A program made the position numbers and the translations under genes. Below the pieces are notes generated by a model. That model was given only the letters and a program-made list of their open reading frames with translations. It was not told the DNA's origin and ran no database searches. A DNA stretch of 64,000 nucleotides from positions 310,001 through 374,000 of the forward strand of contig JAGTXO010000005.1 in assembly GCA_019448385.1 (NCBI GenBank), given 5' to 3'. This document shows, piece after piece, positions 18,756-26,629 of this stretch. The DNA comes from Diacronema lutheri. Taxonomy: Eukaryota; Haptophyta; Pavlovophyceae; Pavlovales; Pavlovaceae. Each line of letters begins with the position of its first letter. Within the stretch, counting starts at the first letter, position 1.

Positions 18756-19031
18756 CAGCTGTCCGTTTCTCGTCCCTCAACAGACAACAGCCAGAATTCA
18801 AAAGCGGTGTCGGGAGGAGGAGCGGAGGACCGAGGACGTGGCTCATTGCACACACGCCGCCGGCCCGCCGCCGGCGGTCGTGGGTGAGTACACTTCGATA
18901 ACTCAACGTCGCGCAGGTCGAGCGTCGAGCCATCGGAACGTAGTCTGGCTGCCCCCCGTCCCCCCCCCCCCCCCCCCCCTCCCCAGCCGGCCACGCACCT
19001 CAGTGTAGTCCTTCCCCCCCCCCCTCCCCCG

Positions 19032-19076
<45 letters not shown>

Positions 19077-19093
19077 CCAACCCTCCAGCGCGC
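18756..19093. repeat. C-tract-rich spacer, up to 41 consecutive C
   Basis: The spacer between two minus-strand genes contains long C-runs at about 18959-18979, 19014-19024 and 19034-19074 (41 C). The rest shows no coding signal. On the sense strand of the genes these are G-runs just after the stop codon of the upstream gene at 19094. Confidence 0.85.
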
Positions 19094-21106
19094 TCACTTG
19101 GATGCGCCGCGGGCGCGCGCGGCGCGCTCGCGCCCGTGCGCCGAATGCTCAAGCACGTACTCCGCGGCCATGTCGAGCACGCTCATCCGCTTGGGCGGCC
19201 CGCGCGCGCCGTCGGCGGCGTCCACGCCGCCACCGCCGCCGCCGCGCTTGCCCGGCGCCTTGGAGGTCTCGGGCGTGCGGCCGTGCGCGGCGGCGTCGGT
19301 CGACTCCTTCGCGGCGAGGAGTGCAGCCACGTCGCCCGGCTGCAGCCGCCACGACGCGCGGAGGTACGCGCCGCGCGGGTAGCGCAGGTCGAACGGGTAG
19401 GCCTTGGCGTAGAGCGAGTTTGCAGAGCAGCAGCGCGCGGATGGGTGCGCACGGTCCGGTCCGGTGAGCGGCTCGCCGTCGGCGCCGCCGTCGTCGTCGT
19501 CGTTGTCGTCGCCGTCACCGTCGGCGTCCACCTCGTCCGCCCCGTCGCCGCCGCGCCGCGCGCGCTCGTCCGCGTCTGCGCCGCCACCGCCACCACCGCC
19601 GCCGCCCGCGGGCGTTGCCGAGAGCGCGCGCTCCGGGTCGGCGCCGGCTCGCTCGCGCGCGCGCGCGTGCGCGAGCTGCCGGTTGAGAAGCATTTGCATC
19701 TGAACGGAGGAAAGGACTTGGAAGCCGATCAGGTCGACGATGAGCGCGGCCACCTGGTAGATGAACTCGGCGTAGAGCAGCAGCAGCACGACGATGCCGC
19801 CGTCGGCGCGGTCGGCGGTCGCCTCGGAGATCATGACGCCCAGGCAGGAGACGCCGCCGAGAGCGAGGACAAGGAACATCTCCGGGCGGGTGGGCAAGAA
19901 GCGCGGCGGCACGGCGAGGTGCAGCAGCAGCAGCTGGTAGACGACGGCGAAGAAGACGCCAAAGTGGATTGCGACCATCGTGCGGTCGGCGCGGAAGAGC
20001 TGCGGCAGGCTCGCCAACTGCGCCTCCGTGTCGAGCCCGTCGGGCCAGCGGCCGGTGCGTGTTGTCCAGCGCGAGACGGTCTCGTTGATCCACACGCCGT
20101 ACGGCCGGCCGCTCGTCCCGTTGTACACGAACCACGAGAGGAGGCCGAAGCGCGCGAGCGTGACTAATGAGAAATGCCACCGCCGGTATGGCGAGCACGG
20201 GTGCGATGCGAACGCAGCGACGACCGGCGTGTTGCATCGCACGTACCACCCAAAGTCGCGCAGCCAGTTGTTGTGCCAGACGACGCGCCCGCGCGCGAAG
20301 CCACGCAGCAGCGCGCGCGCGTCCGCCTCCTCCTCTGCCAGCGCGGGCGCGGGCGTGCCCGGCTCAGGCGCGACGCCCGCGCCAGCGCCCGCCGGCGTAA
20401 CCGGCGTGGGCGACTGGAAGAGGCGGCCGGCGCTGGCGCCGGGCGGCGGGAGCGGGCGCGCATACGCGCCATTCTTGAGCGCCGGCGGCCCCCCTGTCTC
20501 GTGCCGCACGCCGCGCGCCTCGCCGTTGAGCGCGCGCTCGCCAAGCAGCGCGTCGCGCTCAGCGCCGTTCGAGCCCGAGCGGCGCGCGGCGAGCGCGGCC
20601 GAGATGACGCTCATCTCGGACGCACAGCGGCCGATTGCGTCGCGGACGGCACCCTCGACCTCCTGCACCCGCTCCTCCAAATCGACGACGCGCACCTTCA
20701 CCGCCTCCACCTCCGAGTGCACCGCGCGGCGCGACGCGTCCGTCTCGCGCTGCAACGAGCTCAGCTGCATGCCTTGCACCTGCAGCATGGTGCCGGCGCC
20801 CGTACCACCGGCGCTCGCGCCATACTGTGACGGAACGACGGCGGTCGCGTCGGAGGCGAGCAGCCGCGACTCGCCCGCCGCGCCGCGCTCGTCGCGGGCC
20901 GCGGCGGCGGCGCCCGCGTACTGCGGATAGCGCGCCGTGCTCGACGCGCGGCCGCCGCTCACGCCGGCGTTGTACGGCACGTACGGCGCGGGCGCGCGGT
21001 CGGCGAGCAGCGACGGGTCGTACAAGTGCGCCTCGCCGCGCGCGCGCGCGCGCTCCATCCGCGCACGCCGCACCGCGGCGTGGACGGGCGACTCGTCGAG
21101 CATCAT
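19094..21106 (-). CDS. Polytopic membrane protein with N-terminal coiled coil, unknown
   Basis: The gene encodes 670 residues. Residues 100-170 form a coiled coil (for example EVEAVKVRVVDLEERVQEVE). After an Ala/Pro linker the membrane part starts near residue 280 (VVWHNNWLRDFGWYVRCNTP) and has about four helices: HFSLVTLARFGLLSWFVYN, AIHFGVFFAVVYQLLLLHLA, MFLVLALGGVSCLGVMI, and IVVLLLLYAEFIYQVAALIV. The C-terminal 180 residues are acidic/Gly-rich and then basic. I do not recognise the family. The first ATG of the frame is at 21106; only non-ATG codons lie upstream. Its upstream region holds a cluster of short direct and inverted repeats. Confidence 0.72.
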   Translation of the reverse strand: MMLDESPVHAAVRRARMERARARGEAHLYDPSLLADRAPAPYVPYNAGVSGGRASSTARYPQYAGAAAAARDERGAAGESRLLASDATAVVPSQYGASAGGTGAGTMLQVQGMQLSSLQRETDASRRAVHSEVEAVKVRVVDLEERVQEVEGAVRDAIGRCASEMSVISAALAARRSGSNGAERDALLGERALNGEARGVRHETGGPPALKNGAYARPLPPPGASAGRLFQSPTPVTPAGAGAGVAPEPGTPAPALAEEEADARALLRGFARGRVVWHNNWLRDFGWYVRCNTPVVAAFASHPCSPYRRWHFSLVTLARFGLLSWFVYNGTSGRPYGVWINETVSRWTTRTGRWPDGLDTEAQLASLPQLFRADRTMVAIHFGVFFAVVYQLLLLHLAVPPRFLPTRPEMFLVLALGGVSCLGVMISEATADRADGGIVVLLLLYAEFIYQVAALIVDLIGFQVLSSVQMQMLLNRQLAHARARERAGADPERALSATPAGGGGGGGGGADADERARRGGDGADEVDADGDGDDNDDDDGGADGEPLTGPDRAHPSARCCSANSLYAKAYPFDLRYPRGAYLRASWRLQPGDVAALLAAKESTDAAAHGRTPETSKAPGKRGGGGGGVDAADGARGPPKRMSVLDMAAEYVLEHSAHGRERAARARGASK

Positions 21107-21119
21107 GAGGGCCAAGGGC

Positions 21120-21345
21120 GGCGGTGAAAAGCAGAGGTCGTCTGACTTGGCGGTTTCACCTTCCGTGCCCAGTTTTCACCTCTGCTTTTCACCTTCCGTG
21201 GACGGGCGGCGGTGAAAAGCAGAGGTCGTCCGCCTCCACGGCGGTGAAAAGCAGAGGTCGTCTGACTTGGTGGACGGACGGAAGGTGGAGCCGTGGAGGC
21301 GGTGAAGGTGGAGGCGGTGAAGGTGGAGGTGAAGGTGGAGACGCT
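21120..21345. repeat. Cluster of 23-bp direct repeats, an inverted copy, and a 15-bp tandem repeat
   Basis: The unit ggcggtgaaaagcagaggtc (followed by gtc) occurs at 21120, 21208 and 21240; copies 1 and 3 continue identically with tgacttgg. An inverted related copy (ttttcacctctgcttttcac) lies at about 21173-21201. A purine-rich tandem array of the ggcggtgaaggtgga type follows at 21280-21340. The cluster fills the spacer between the 3' end of the rhodanese-methyltransferase gene and the 5' end of the membrane-protein gene. Confidence 0.85.
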
Positions 21346-21359
21346 CTCGCTGTCTCACA

Positions 21360-22487
21360 TCAAGGCGCGCTCGCTTCCTCACCGCGCGTATCGCGCGCGG
21401 CACGCACGGCCGCGAAGAAGGCGGCGGGCACGCGTTCGCCGCGCGTAACGAGCTCGCCCTCGTCGTCCGCGAGCACGCGCCAGCCGCGCGCCGCGCAGAA
21501 GAGCGACGCGAGCTCGCCGCGCCGCAGCCGGCGCGACGGCCGGAACGGCGGCGCGCGGTTCTCGTCCTCGCCGTCCGCGGGCTCAAGGAACGTCGACCAG
21601 ACGAAGAGCGCGCCGGGCTCGAGCAGCACATCGTCACGCAACATGGCGAGCAGCGGCTTGACGAGGAAGCGCGAGCCGTGCGCCAGCCGCACGCGCCCGT
21701 CCGTCCAGCCGACGACCGGCGCGGCGCGGCGCAGGTCGCGCGCGTCCGTGCGCACGCGCGCGCTCACGCCCGCCCTTGCCGCGAGCGCGGCGCAGCGCGC
21801 GAGCGCGCCGAGGTGGTTGTCGACGGCGTGCACCTCCCATCCCTCGCCCAGCGCGTCGGCGAGTCCGACCGCGTCGCGCCCGTTTCCAGCGCCCAGGTCC
21901 AACGCGATGCGCGCGCCGCCGACGCCGCCGCCGGCGACGCCGGGCGCCGCCGCTGCCGCATCGTCCGCAACGCAGCGCGCGAGCTCCTCGGCGGCGCGCG
22001 CGGCAGCGAGCGCGTCGGGCAGCAGCCGCCGCAGGAACAAGTTGGGCCGCCAGCTCGGCGCCGATGCGCCATCCGGCGCGGCGGCCTCGCGCCAGCCCGC
22101 ATCTGCGCATGCGCGCCACTCGCCCTCGTCGGACGCGTCGACGGTCGCGTTGACCGACCAGCCTCGCGCGGCGAGCAGCTCGTAGGCCGCGCGCACCTCC
22201 GTCGCGTCCGCGCCGCATAGCGCGAGCGCGTCCTCCGACGGCGCAGGCAGCTCGAAGAGGCGCGCCTCCAGCTCGGCGAGCGGGATCGACGACGCGCCGC
22301 GCAGGTGGCGCGCGGAGAAGGCGGCGGCGGCGCGCACGTCAACGAGGATGCCGCCGGGCGGCGGCGCGATGCGCGGCGCGCACGACGCGCCCACGTGCGC
22401 CGCCGCCGCCGCGCCGCGCGCGAGCGCAAGGAGCGTGCCGCGCCACAGCGTCGAGAGCAGTAGCGCGACCCGAGGCCGCGGCGCCAT
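21360..22487 (-). CDS. Rhodanese-like domain fused to SAM-dependent methyltransferase
   Basis: The gene encodes 375 residues. The N-terminus (VALLLSTLWRGTLLALARG) is hydrophobic and could be a signal or targeting sequence. Residues about 45-120 are rhodanese-like: GGILVDVRAAAAFSARHLRG, then PLAELEARL, then ALCGADATEVRAAYELLAAR with a cysteine at the active-site position. Residues about 180-340 are a class I methyltransferase with motif I RIALDLGAGNGRDAVGLADA and the acidic motif EVHAVDNHLGALA. The substrate is unknown. Its ATG (22485-22487) overlaps that of the divergent dioxygenase (22486-22488). A rhodanese-methyltransferase fusion suggests sulfur or thiol chemistry, but that is inference. 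Confidence 0.82.
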   Translation of the reverse strand: MAPRPRVALLLSTLWRGTLLALARGAAAAAHVGASCAPRIAPPPGGILVDVRAAAAFSARHLRGASSIPLAELEARLFELPAPSEDALALCGADATEVRAAYELLAARGWSVNATVDASDEGEWRACADAGWREAAAPDGASAPSWRPNLFLRRLLPDALAAARAAEELARCVADDAAAAAPGVAGGGVGGARIALDLGAGNGRDAVGLADALGEGWEVHAVDNHLGALARCAALAARAGVSARVRTDARDLRRAAPVVGWTDGRVRLAHGSRFLVKPLLAMLRDDVLLEPGALFVWSTFLEPADGEDENRAPPFRPSRRLRRGELASLFCAARGWRVLADDEGELVTRGERVPAAFFAAVRAARDTRGEEASAP

Positions 22488-24456
22488 GGCAGACCCGTCG
22501 CGCGAGGAGCAGCGGGGGCGCGCGCTCGCGCTGCTCGCGAAGTCGCTCAAGAAGAGCGCGCCGACGGACGAGGAGCGCGCGCGGGAGGAGCGCGACTTCA
22601 TCAAGTCAGCGCTCGCGCTCGCCGACGATGGCCAGCTCCGCGGCGCGCTGCGCGACCGGCTCGGCGTGCTCAAGGCGCACGCGCGTGTGCGCGCGGGCAT
22701 CGGCGGCGCGGGCGAGCGCGGCACGGATGGCGGCGCGCGTGCGCGCGCCGCCGCGGGCCCGAGCAGCGCCGATGGCGCCGGCGACAACGATGCCGACGGC
22801 GACGATGACAGCGACGATGAGCGACGCGCGCGCCCGATGCGCGCGCTCCTCGAGGCGTGGCGCGACGGCGACTTCTCGCGCGCGCCGGCCGAGCTGCTCG
22901 AGCCGGGATACTGGCGCGCGCTCGCGCTGGGCGTCGACGAGCCGCGGCCACCGGCCCACCCGCCACCGCCGCCGGCGCCCGGCGGCGCATCCGAAACGGC
23001 GGCGGCTGCGTGGCGCGCGGAGGCGGCACGGCTGCGGCGCGCGCTGCGCACGGACGGCTTTTTCGTGTCGCTGCCGGCGGGCGCGGAGGGCGAGGCGGGC
23101 GGGGCGGGCGGGGCGGAGGGCGGTGCAGCGAGCGCCGCGTACGCAAGCGTCGCGGGCACCGACGCGCCATCCGGCTGGGACTGGGGCGCGCCGCGCGCCG
23201 CCGCGCTCGGCGCGCTCGCGCGCGCGGCCGAGCGGCTCGCCACGCGCGGCTGGCCGCCGGTCTTCGTCTTCATGCTCGACGAGGCGTGGGCAGTCGCGGA
23301 GGGCGCGTGGCCACTCGTCGCGCCCGCGCTCGCTCGCGAGGCCGACGGCTCCGCCGACGACGACGACGACGACGACGCGTGTGGCCTCGATACCTCGGTC
23401 TTCTGTTGGATCGCGCGGCGCGCCGCGCCGCCGGCCGCCGCCGCGCCCGCCGCCGCGCGCGCGGCGCCGCCCGCCGCCGCACACGCACCCGCGCTTACTG
23501 CCGCTGCCGCCGCTGCCGGCCCGCGCGGCCGCGGCGACGACGCGCCGTCCGCAACGGTCGGTGCAACGGTCGGTGCAACGGTCGGTGCAACGGTCGGTGC
23601 AACGGTCGGTGCAACGGTCGGTGCAACGGTCGGTGCCAACTTTGGCACTCCGCACCGCGACTTCACGGCACTCGAGTCACTGCGCGCGTCGGACGGCTCG
23701 CCTGCGCTGCTCTCAGCATGGGTGCCGCTCACGGCGGTGAGCAACAGGAACGGCGCAATGAGCGTGTTGCCGCGCGAGTTCGACGCGGACTTTGCACGCC
23801 GTTGGAGCTACGCGCACATGCGGCCGGGGCTGCACGAGGATAACGGCGTGCTCGAGCTTCGTTTCGACCTCGCCGCCGCGCGCCAGCTCGCGCCGCTTCC
23901 AGCAGGCGCGCTCCTGGCGTGGTGCGGCAACACGGTGCACTGGGGCGGGCGATGCTCGGCGGCGGAAGCTCAACCACGCGTCGCGCTCGGCTTCAACTTT
24001 GTCGCGAGCGGCGTGCGGCTGCAGTCCGGTAGGGCGGCGCTCCGGCGCGCCGAGCTGCGCGCGCCGGGCGGGCTGAGTGCGCGCCAGCGACTCACCATCG
24101 TTGCCAATTCCCTCCTCATTTATGCCAATTGGTACGAGCTGAATGACGATGTGCTGCCCGCAGGCGCCATGCTGCCGCCGGCCGCGCCCGCGCGCGCGCT
24201 GCGCTCGCCGCGCGCCGCTGCGACGCCGGCTGGTGGCAAGGCGCCCGCCGCTGCCGTTGCCGCCACCACCGCTTCCACGCCCGCCGCGCGGCCGGCCGCG
24301 CCAGGCGGCGCGCCGGTCCCCGTCGGAGTGCGCGCCGACGGCCAGCCGCAGTATCTGTCTGACTCAGTGCGTCAGGCGCTCTACGCAAAGTACGGCAACA
24401 TCTCGGCCATCAAGGGCGACGCCAAGGACGTCGAGCGCGACTGCGCGATGCAGTGA
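22486..24456 (+). CDS. Phytanoyl-CoA dioxygenase (PhyH)-like 2OG-Fe(II) oxygenase
   Basis: The gene encodes 656 residues. The N-terminal 180 residues are charged helices and linkers. From about residue 180 (RRALRTDGFFVSLPAG) a double-stranded beta-helix oxygenase follows. The Fe(II) ligands are visible as H390 and D392 in FGTPHRDFTALE and H485 in CGNTVHWGGR, with R498 in QPRVALGFNF positioned for 2-oxoglutarate. WVPLTAVSNRNGAMSVLP is typical of PhyH. Just before the HxD motif a 12-bp tandem repeat encodes (ATVG)n. The C-terminus (LSDSVRQALYAKYGNISAIK) is a conserved-looking tail. The substrate is unknown. The start codon overlaps the divergent methyltransferase start. Confidence 0.85.
   Translation: MADPSREEQRGRALALLAKSLKKSAPTDEERAREERDFIKSALALADDGQLRGALRDRLGVLKAHARVRAGIGGAGERGTDGGARARAAAGPSSADGAGDNDADGDDDSDDERRARPMRALLEAWRDGDFSRAPAELLEPGYWRALALGVDEPRPPAHPPPPPAPGGASETAAAAWRAEAARLRRALRTDGFFVSLPAGAEGEAGGAGGAEGGAASAAYASVAGTDAPSGWDWGAPRAAALGALARAAERLATRGWPPVFVFMLDEAWAVAEGAWPLVAPALAREADGSADDDDDDDACGLDTSVFCWIARRAAPPAAAAPAAARAAPPAAAHAPALTAAAAAAGPRGRGDDAPSATVGATVGATVGATVGATVGATVGATVGANFGTPHRDFTALESLRASDGSPALLSAWVPLTAVSNRNGAMSVLPREFDADFARRWSYAHMRPGLHEDNGVLELRFDLAAARQLAPLPAGALLAWCGNTVHWGGRCSAAEAQPRVALGFNFVASGVRLQSGRAALRRAELRAPGGLSARQRLTIVANSLLIYANWYELNDDVLPAGAMLPPAAPARALRSPRAAATPAGGKAPAAAVAATTASTPAARPAAPGGAPVPVGVRADGQPQYLSDSVRQALYAKYGNISAIKGDAKDVERDCAMQ
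23551..23635. repeat. 12-bp tandem repeat encoding (ATVG)n
   Basis: About seven copies of a gcaacggtcggt unit stand in frame in the PhyH-like gene, immediately upstream of the HxD iron-binding motif. They add a flexible linker whose length could vary between alleles. Confidence 0.9.
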
Positions 24457-24991
24457 GGCGGGGAACGAGAGGCACGTGATCCCCCCCCCCCCCCCCCCCC
24501 GGCGCGCGCGCGTGTGGAGTGTGATGCGCCGCGACACCCGTTTGGCTTCTGCCCGTCCGCGCGGACATTGGCAATGCACACTGACGGCCAATGACGGGTC
24601 GTCGAGCACGCGCCCCGCGCCAACGTGATGCGCAGCGACGTGTCTGCGCCGCGCTCAAACAGAACGGGCGGTGTGAACGTGATGCGCAGCGACGTGTCTG
24701 CGCCGCGCTCAAACAGAACGGGCGGTGTGGAGCTCAACGCGCCCTTGCCGTGGCGCTTCACCGCGAGCCGCCGACGACGGTGCGGGTCGAAGAACAAGGG
24801 CATGAGGCCGGCCAGAGGGGCACGTGCGGACGGGCTTGAAGGTGTGAGGGTCACACACGACTCGCGAGTCGCCAGTGGCGAAGCAGGGAGAGCCGGGAGG
24901 CCAGGCGCTGATCTGAGGCGCGGACAGATTGATGGATGCGTGCGTGCGCCGCGCCGCGCGCCGCGCAAGACGGTGCGTGGCCCCGCCAGTT
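24457..24991. repeat. 3' spacer with C20 run and a 54-bp tandem duplication
   Basis: Between the convergent PhyH-like and Hsp20-like genes lie 20 consecutive C (24481-24500) and two near-identical tandem copies of a 54-bp unit (about 24622-24675 and 24676-24729) beginning aacgtgatgcgcagcgacgt. The unit is 18 codons long, so frames through it stay open, but I see no supported gene. Confidence 0.85.
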
Positions 24992-25725
24992 TCACGCGCG
25001 CTGCGCAGGCTCGGCAGCGTTTGACGGCTGCAAATGCGAGCCGACGACGTTGACCTTGAGGGGCGTGGCAGCCGGCGGGGTCGTCAACGCGGGCGCTGTC
25101 GGCGCGTCGGGCTCCATCAATGGCGCCTGCGCGTCGGCCGGGATCATGACAAGCACGCGGCCGTCGCGCGACTCGGCCGTCACCCTGTTGGCGTCCGTGA
25201 TGCGAAAAGGGCAGGACATCGTGCGCGTCGCGTGCGCGGTGTGCGTCGGCGTCGTGTTCTCGCCCGTCACGGTGATGAGGTTCTGTTGCACGTCGATGTC
25301 GATGGTGAGGTGGTCGTAGTTTCCCATGTCTTCCTGTGCGCGCGGGCGAAGCGCGGGGCTGTCGTGAGCCCGTAGCGGCGGACAGGTCCAGCAAGCCGGG
25401 CGAGCTGCGGCGGCGGCAGTTGGGAGGCACGGCATGAGTAGCGCGCTGCACTCTCAGCGGCAAGCGCGCGCACGAAGCACACGTGCGTCGCCCTCGTGTT
25501 CGGGTCGCTAAAGACGCGGATCATGTCGTCAAAGGAGTGGTTGAGCTCCTCGAACTGCTGGTTCATCTCGTCGATCATCCCCGGAAGGGACGCGGAGAGC
25601 GCGTAATTGCCAAACATGCCGATCGGGCTGCGGTTGATTTGGAGCGGCCGGTTCCGGCGGCGCGAGAAGCCGACGCCACCACCGTAAGCATCGAGCATGC
25701 CGGGCATCCACGGCGTGAGGAACAT
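24992..25725 (-). CDS. Small heat-shock (Hsp20/alpha-crystallin-like) protein, copy 1
   Basis: Two exons (25725-25483 and 25333-24992) give 194 residues. Exon 1 encodes an amphipathic leader ending EMNQQFEELNHSFDDMIRVF. Exon 2 opens EDMGNYDHLTIDIDVQQNLI and continues with TVTGEN, FRITDANRVTAESRDGRVLV and MIPADAQAPL, the strand pattern of an alpha-crystallin domain. The 149-bp intron is GTGTGC...CAG, phase 0. An in-frame ATG at 25827 could add 34 residues. The A-x-A-P-L tail and domain order match the divergent gene at 25966, so the two are paralogues from an inverted duplication. These proteins normally hold unfolded clients as oligomers. Confidence 0.78.
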
Positions 25726-25965
25726 CGTGCTGCGCGCGAGCGCGGGCACGCGCGCATGCAAGCACGAGCACGTTTCCGGCTCGCGCGGCGCATGAGCGAC
25801 GGATGTGGGACGACGCGAGAGCACCATGCACGCTGTAAGAGGCGCCGTGCAGGTGTCCACGCGGGGCTCGCGCGCACGCGTGGCGCACCGCGGCTCGAGC
25901 CGACCTGTGGACGGCGTCCGTCTCAAAAATGGACGGCTTTCGCAAATCAGCCTTTGGACGGACTG
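25726..25965. promoter_or_regulatory. Shared promoter region of the two Hsp20-like genes
   Basis: These 240 bp separate the two divergent paralogues. They contain several ggacgg/ccgtcc motifs clustered between about 25900 and 25965. I find no perfect heat-shock element (alternating nGAAn units). Confidence 0.45.
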
Positions 25966-26598
25966 ATGTCCGTCCTTCGCTCGGCGTTCCACCGGCCCTC
26001 GCCGTGGCTCGCGCACCCGTTCGAGCGTGGGTACAGCCCGCTCGAGGAGTATGCGCGCCGCGTCCACCTGACGCACGACGACCTCGTTTATATCGAGCGA
26101 TCGGCAAACAGGGACCTGCACGTCGTCTTTCAAGGCACGGCGCGCTACGACTCGCTCTGCGTCGACTTCGATTCGGGCACGGGCGTGCTCATGGTGGCGG
26201 GAGAGAATGTGGGCGCCTCGCACTCGGCCGGGGCGCGCAGGCTGATCTCCATGCCATGTGTCGTAACCAAACCGCTCGCGCTCAAAGCGCAGGTGCACGA
26301 CGGGCAGGTGGTCGTCACCGTGCCACACGATGCGCAAGCGCCCCTCCCCGACCCGACGACCGTGCGACCGCCGGAGACCAAATCGCTCGTCATGAAGATC
26401 CACGACTCGACCAAGGCGGCCCCTGCCAGTGCGCAGCAAGGCGACTGCGGGCACGAGGCTGCCGATCTCGCAGGCATGCCGCTGACCACGACCAGCCACC
26501 CGCCGCCGTGCGGCGGCCGCGGCGCGTCGACGTTCGCGGCCGCGCTTGCGTGCGCGCCGCCAGCGGCCGACGCCGTGGCTGACTCAAGTATGGACTGA
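25966..26598 (+). CDS. Small heat-shock (Hsp20-like) protein, copy 2
   Basis: The gene encodes 210 residues in one exon. The core YDSLCVDFDSGTGVLMVAGE, then ISMPCVVTKPLALKAQVHDG and VVVTVPHDAQAPLPDP aligns position by position with copy 1 on the other strand. Upstream, RPSPWLAHPFERGYSPLEEY is unlike copy 1, and the intron of copy 1 is absent. The tail from about residue 140 is Ser/Pro/Ala-rich. The domain is divergent from canonical Hsp20 (no clear A-x-x-x-n-G-v-L), so it could also be a CS/p23-like fold. Its stop is 31 bp from the converging gene's stop. Confidence 0.7.
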   Translation: MSVLRSAFHRPSPWLAHPFERGYSPLEEYARRVHLTHDDLVYIERSANRDLHVVFQGTARYDSLCVDFDSGTGVLMVAGENVGASHSAGARRLISMPCVVTKPLALKAQVHDGQVVVTVPHDAQAPLPDPTTVRPPETKSLVMKIHDSTKAAPASAQQGDCGHEAADLAGMPLTTTSHPPPCGGRGASTFAAALACAPPAADAVADSSMD

Positions 26599-26629
26599 TC
26601 ACGTGTGGTCGTGCGCTGTCTCGCGTGTT

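Noticed and set aside
22488-23744. Upstream extension of the rhodanese-methyltransferase frame
   Set aside because: It is the complement of the PhyH-like coding region, including its 12-bp repeat, and shows only Ser/Ala/Arg low complexity.
24381-25463. Minus-strand frame of about 360 codons over the 54-bp duplication
   Set aside because: It overlaps exon 2 of the Hsp20-like gene in another frame and has no recognisable domain.
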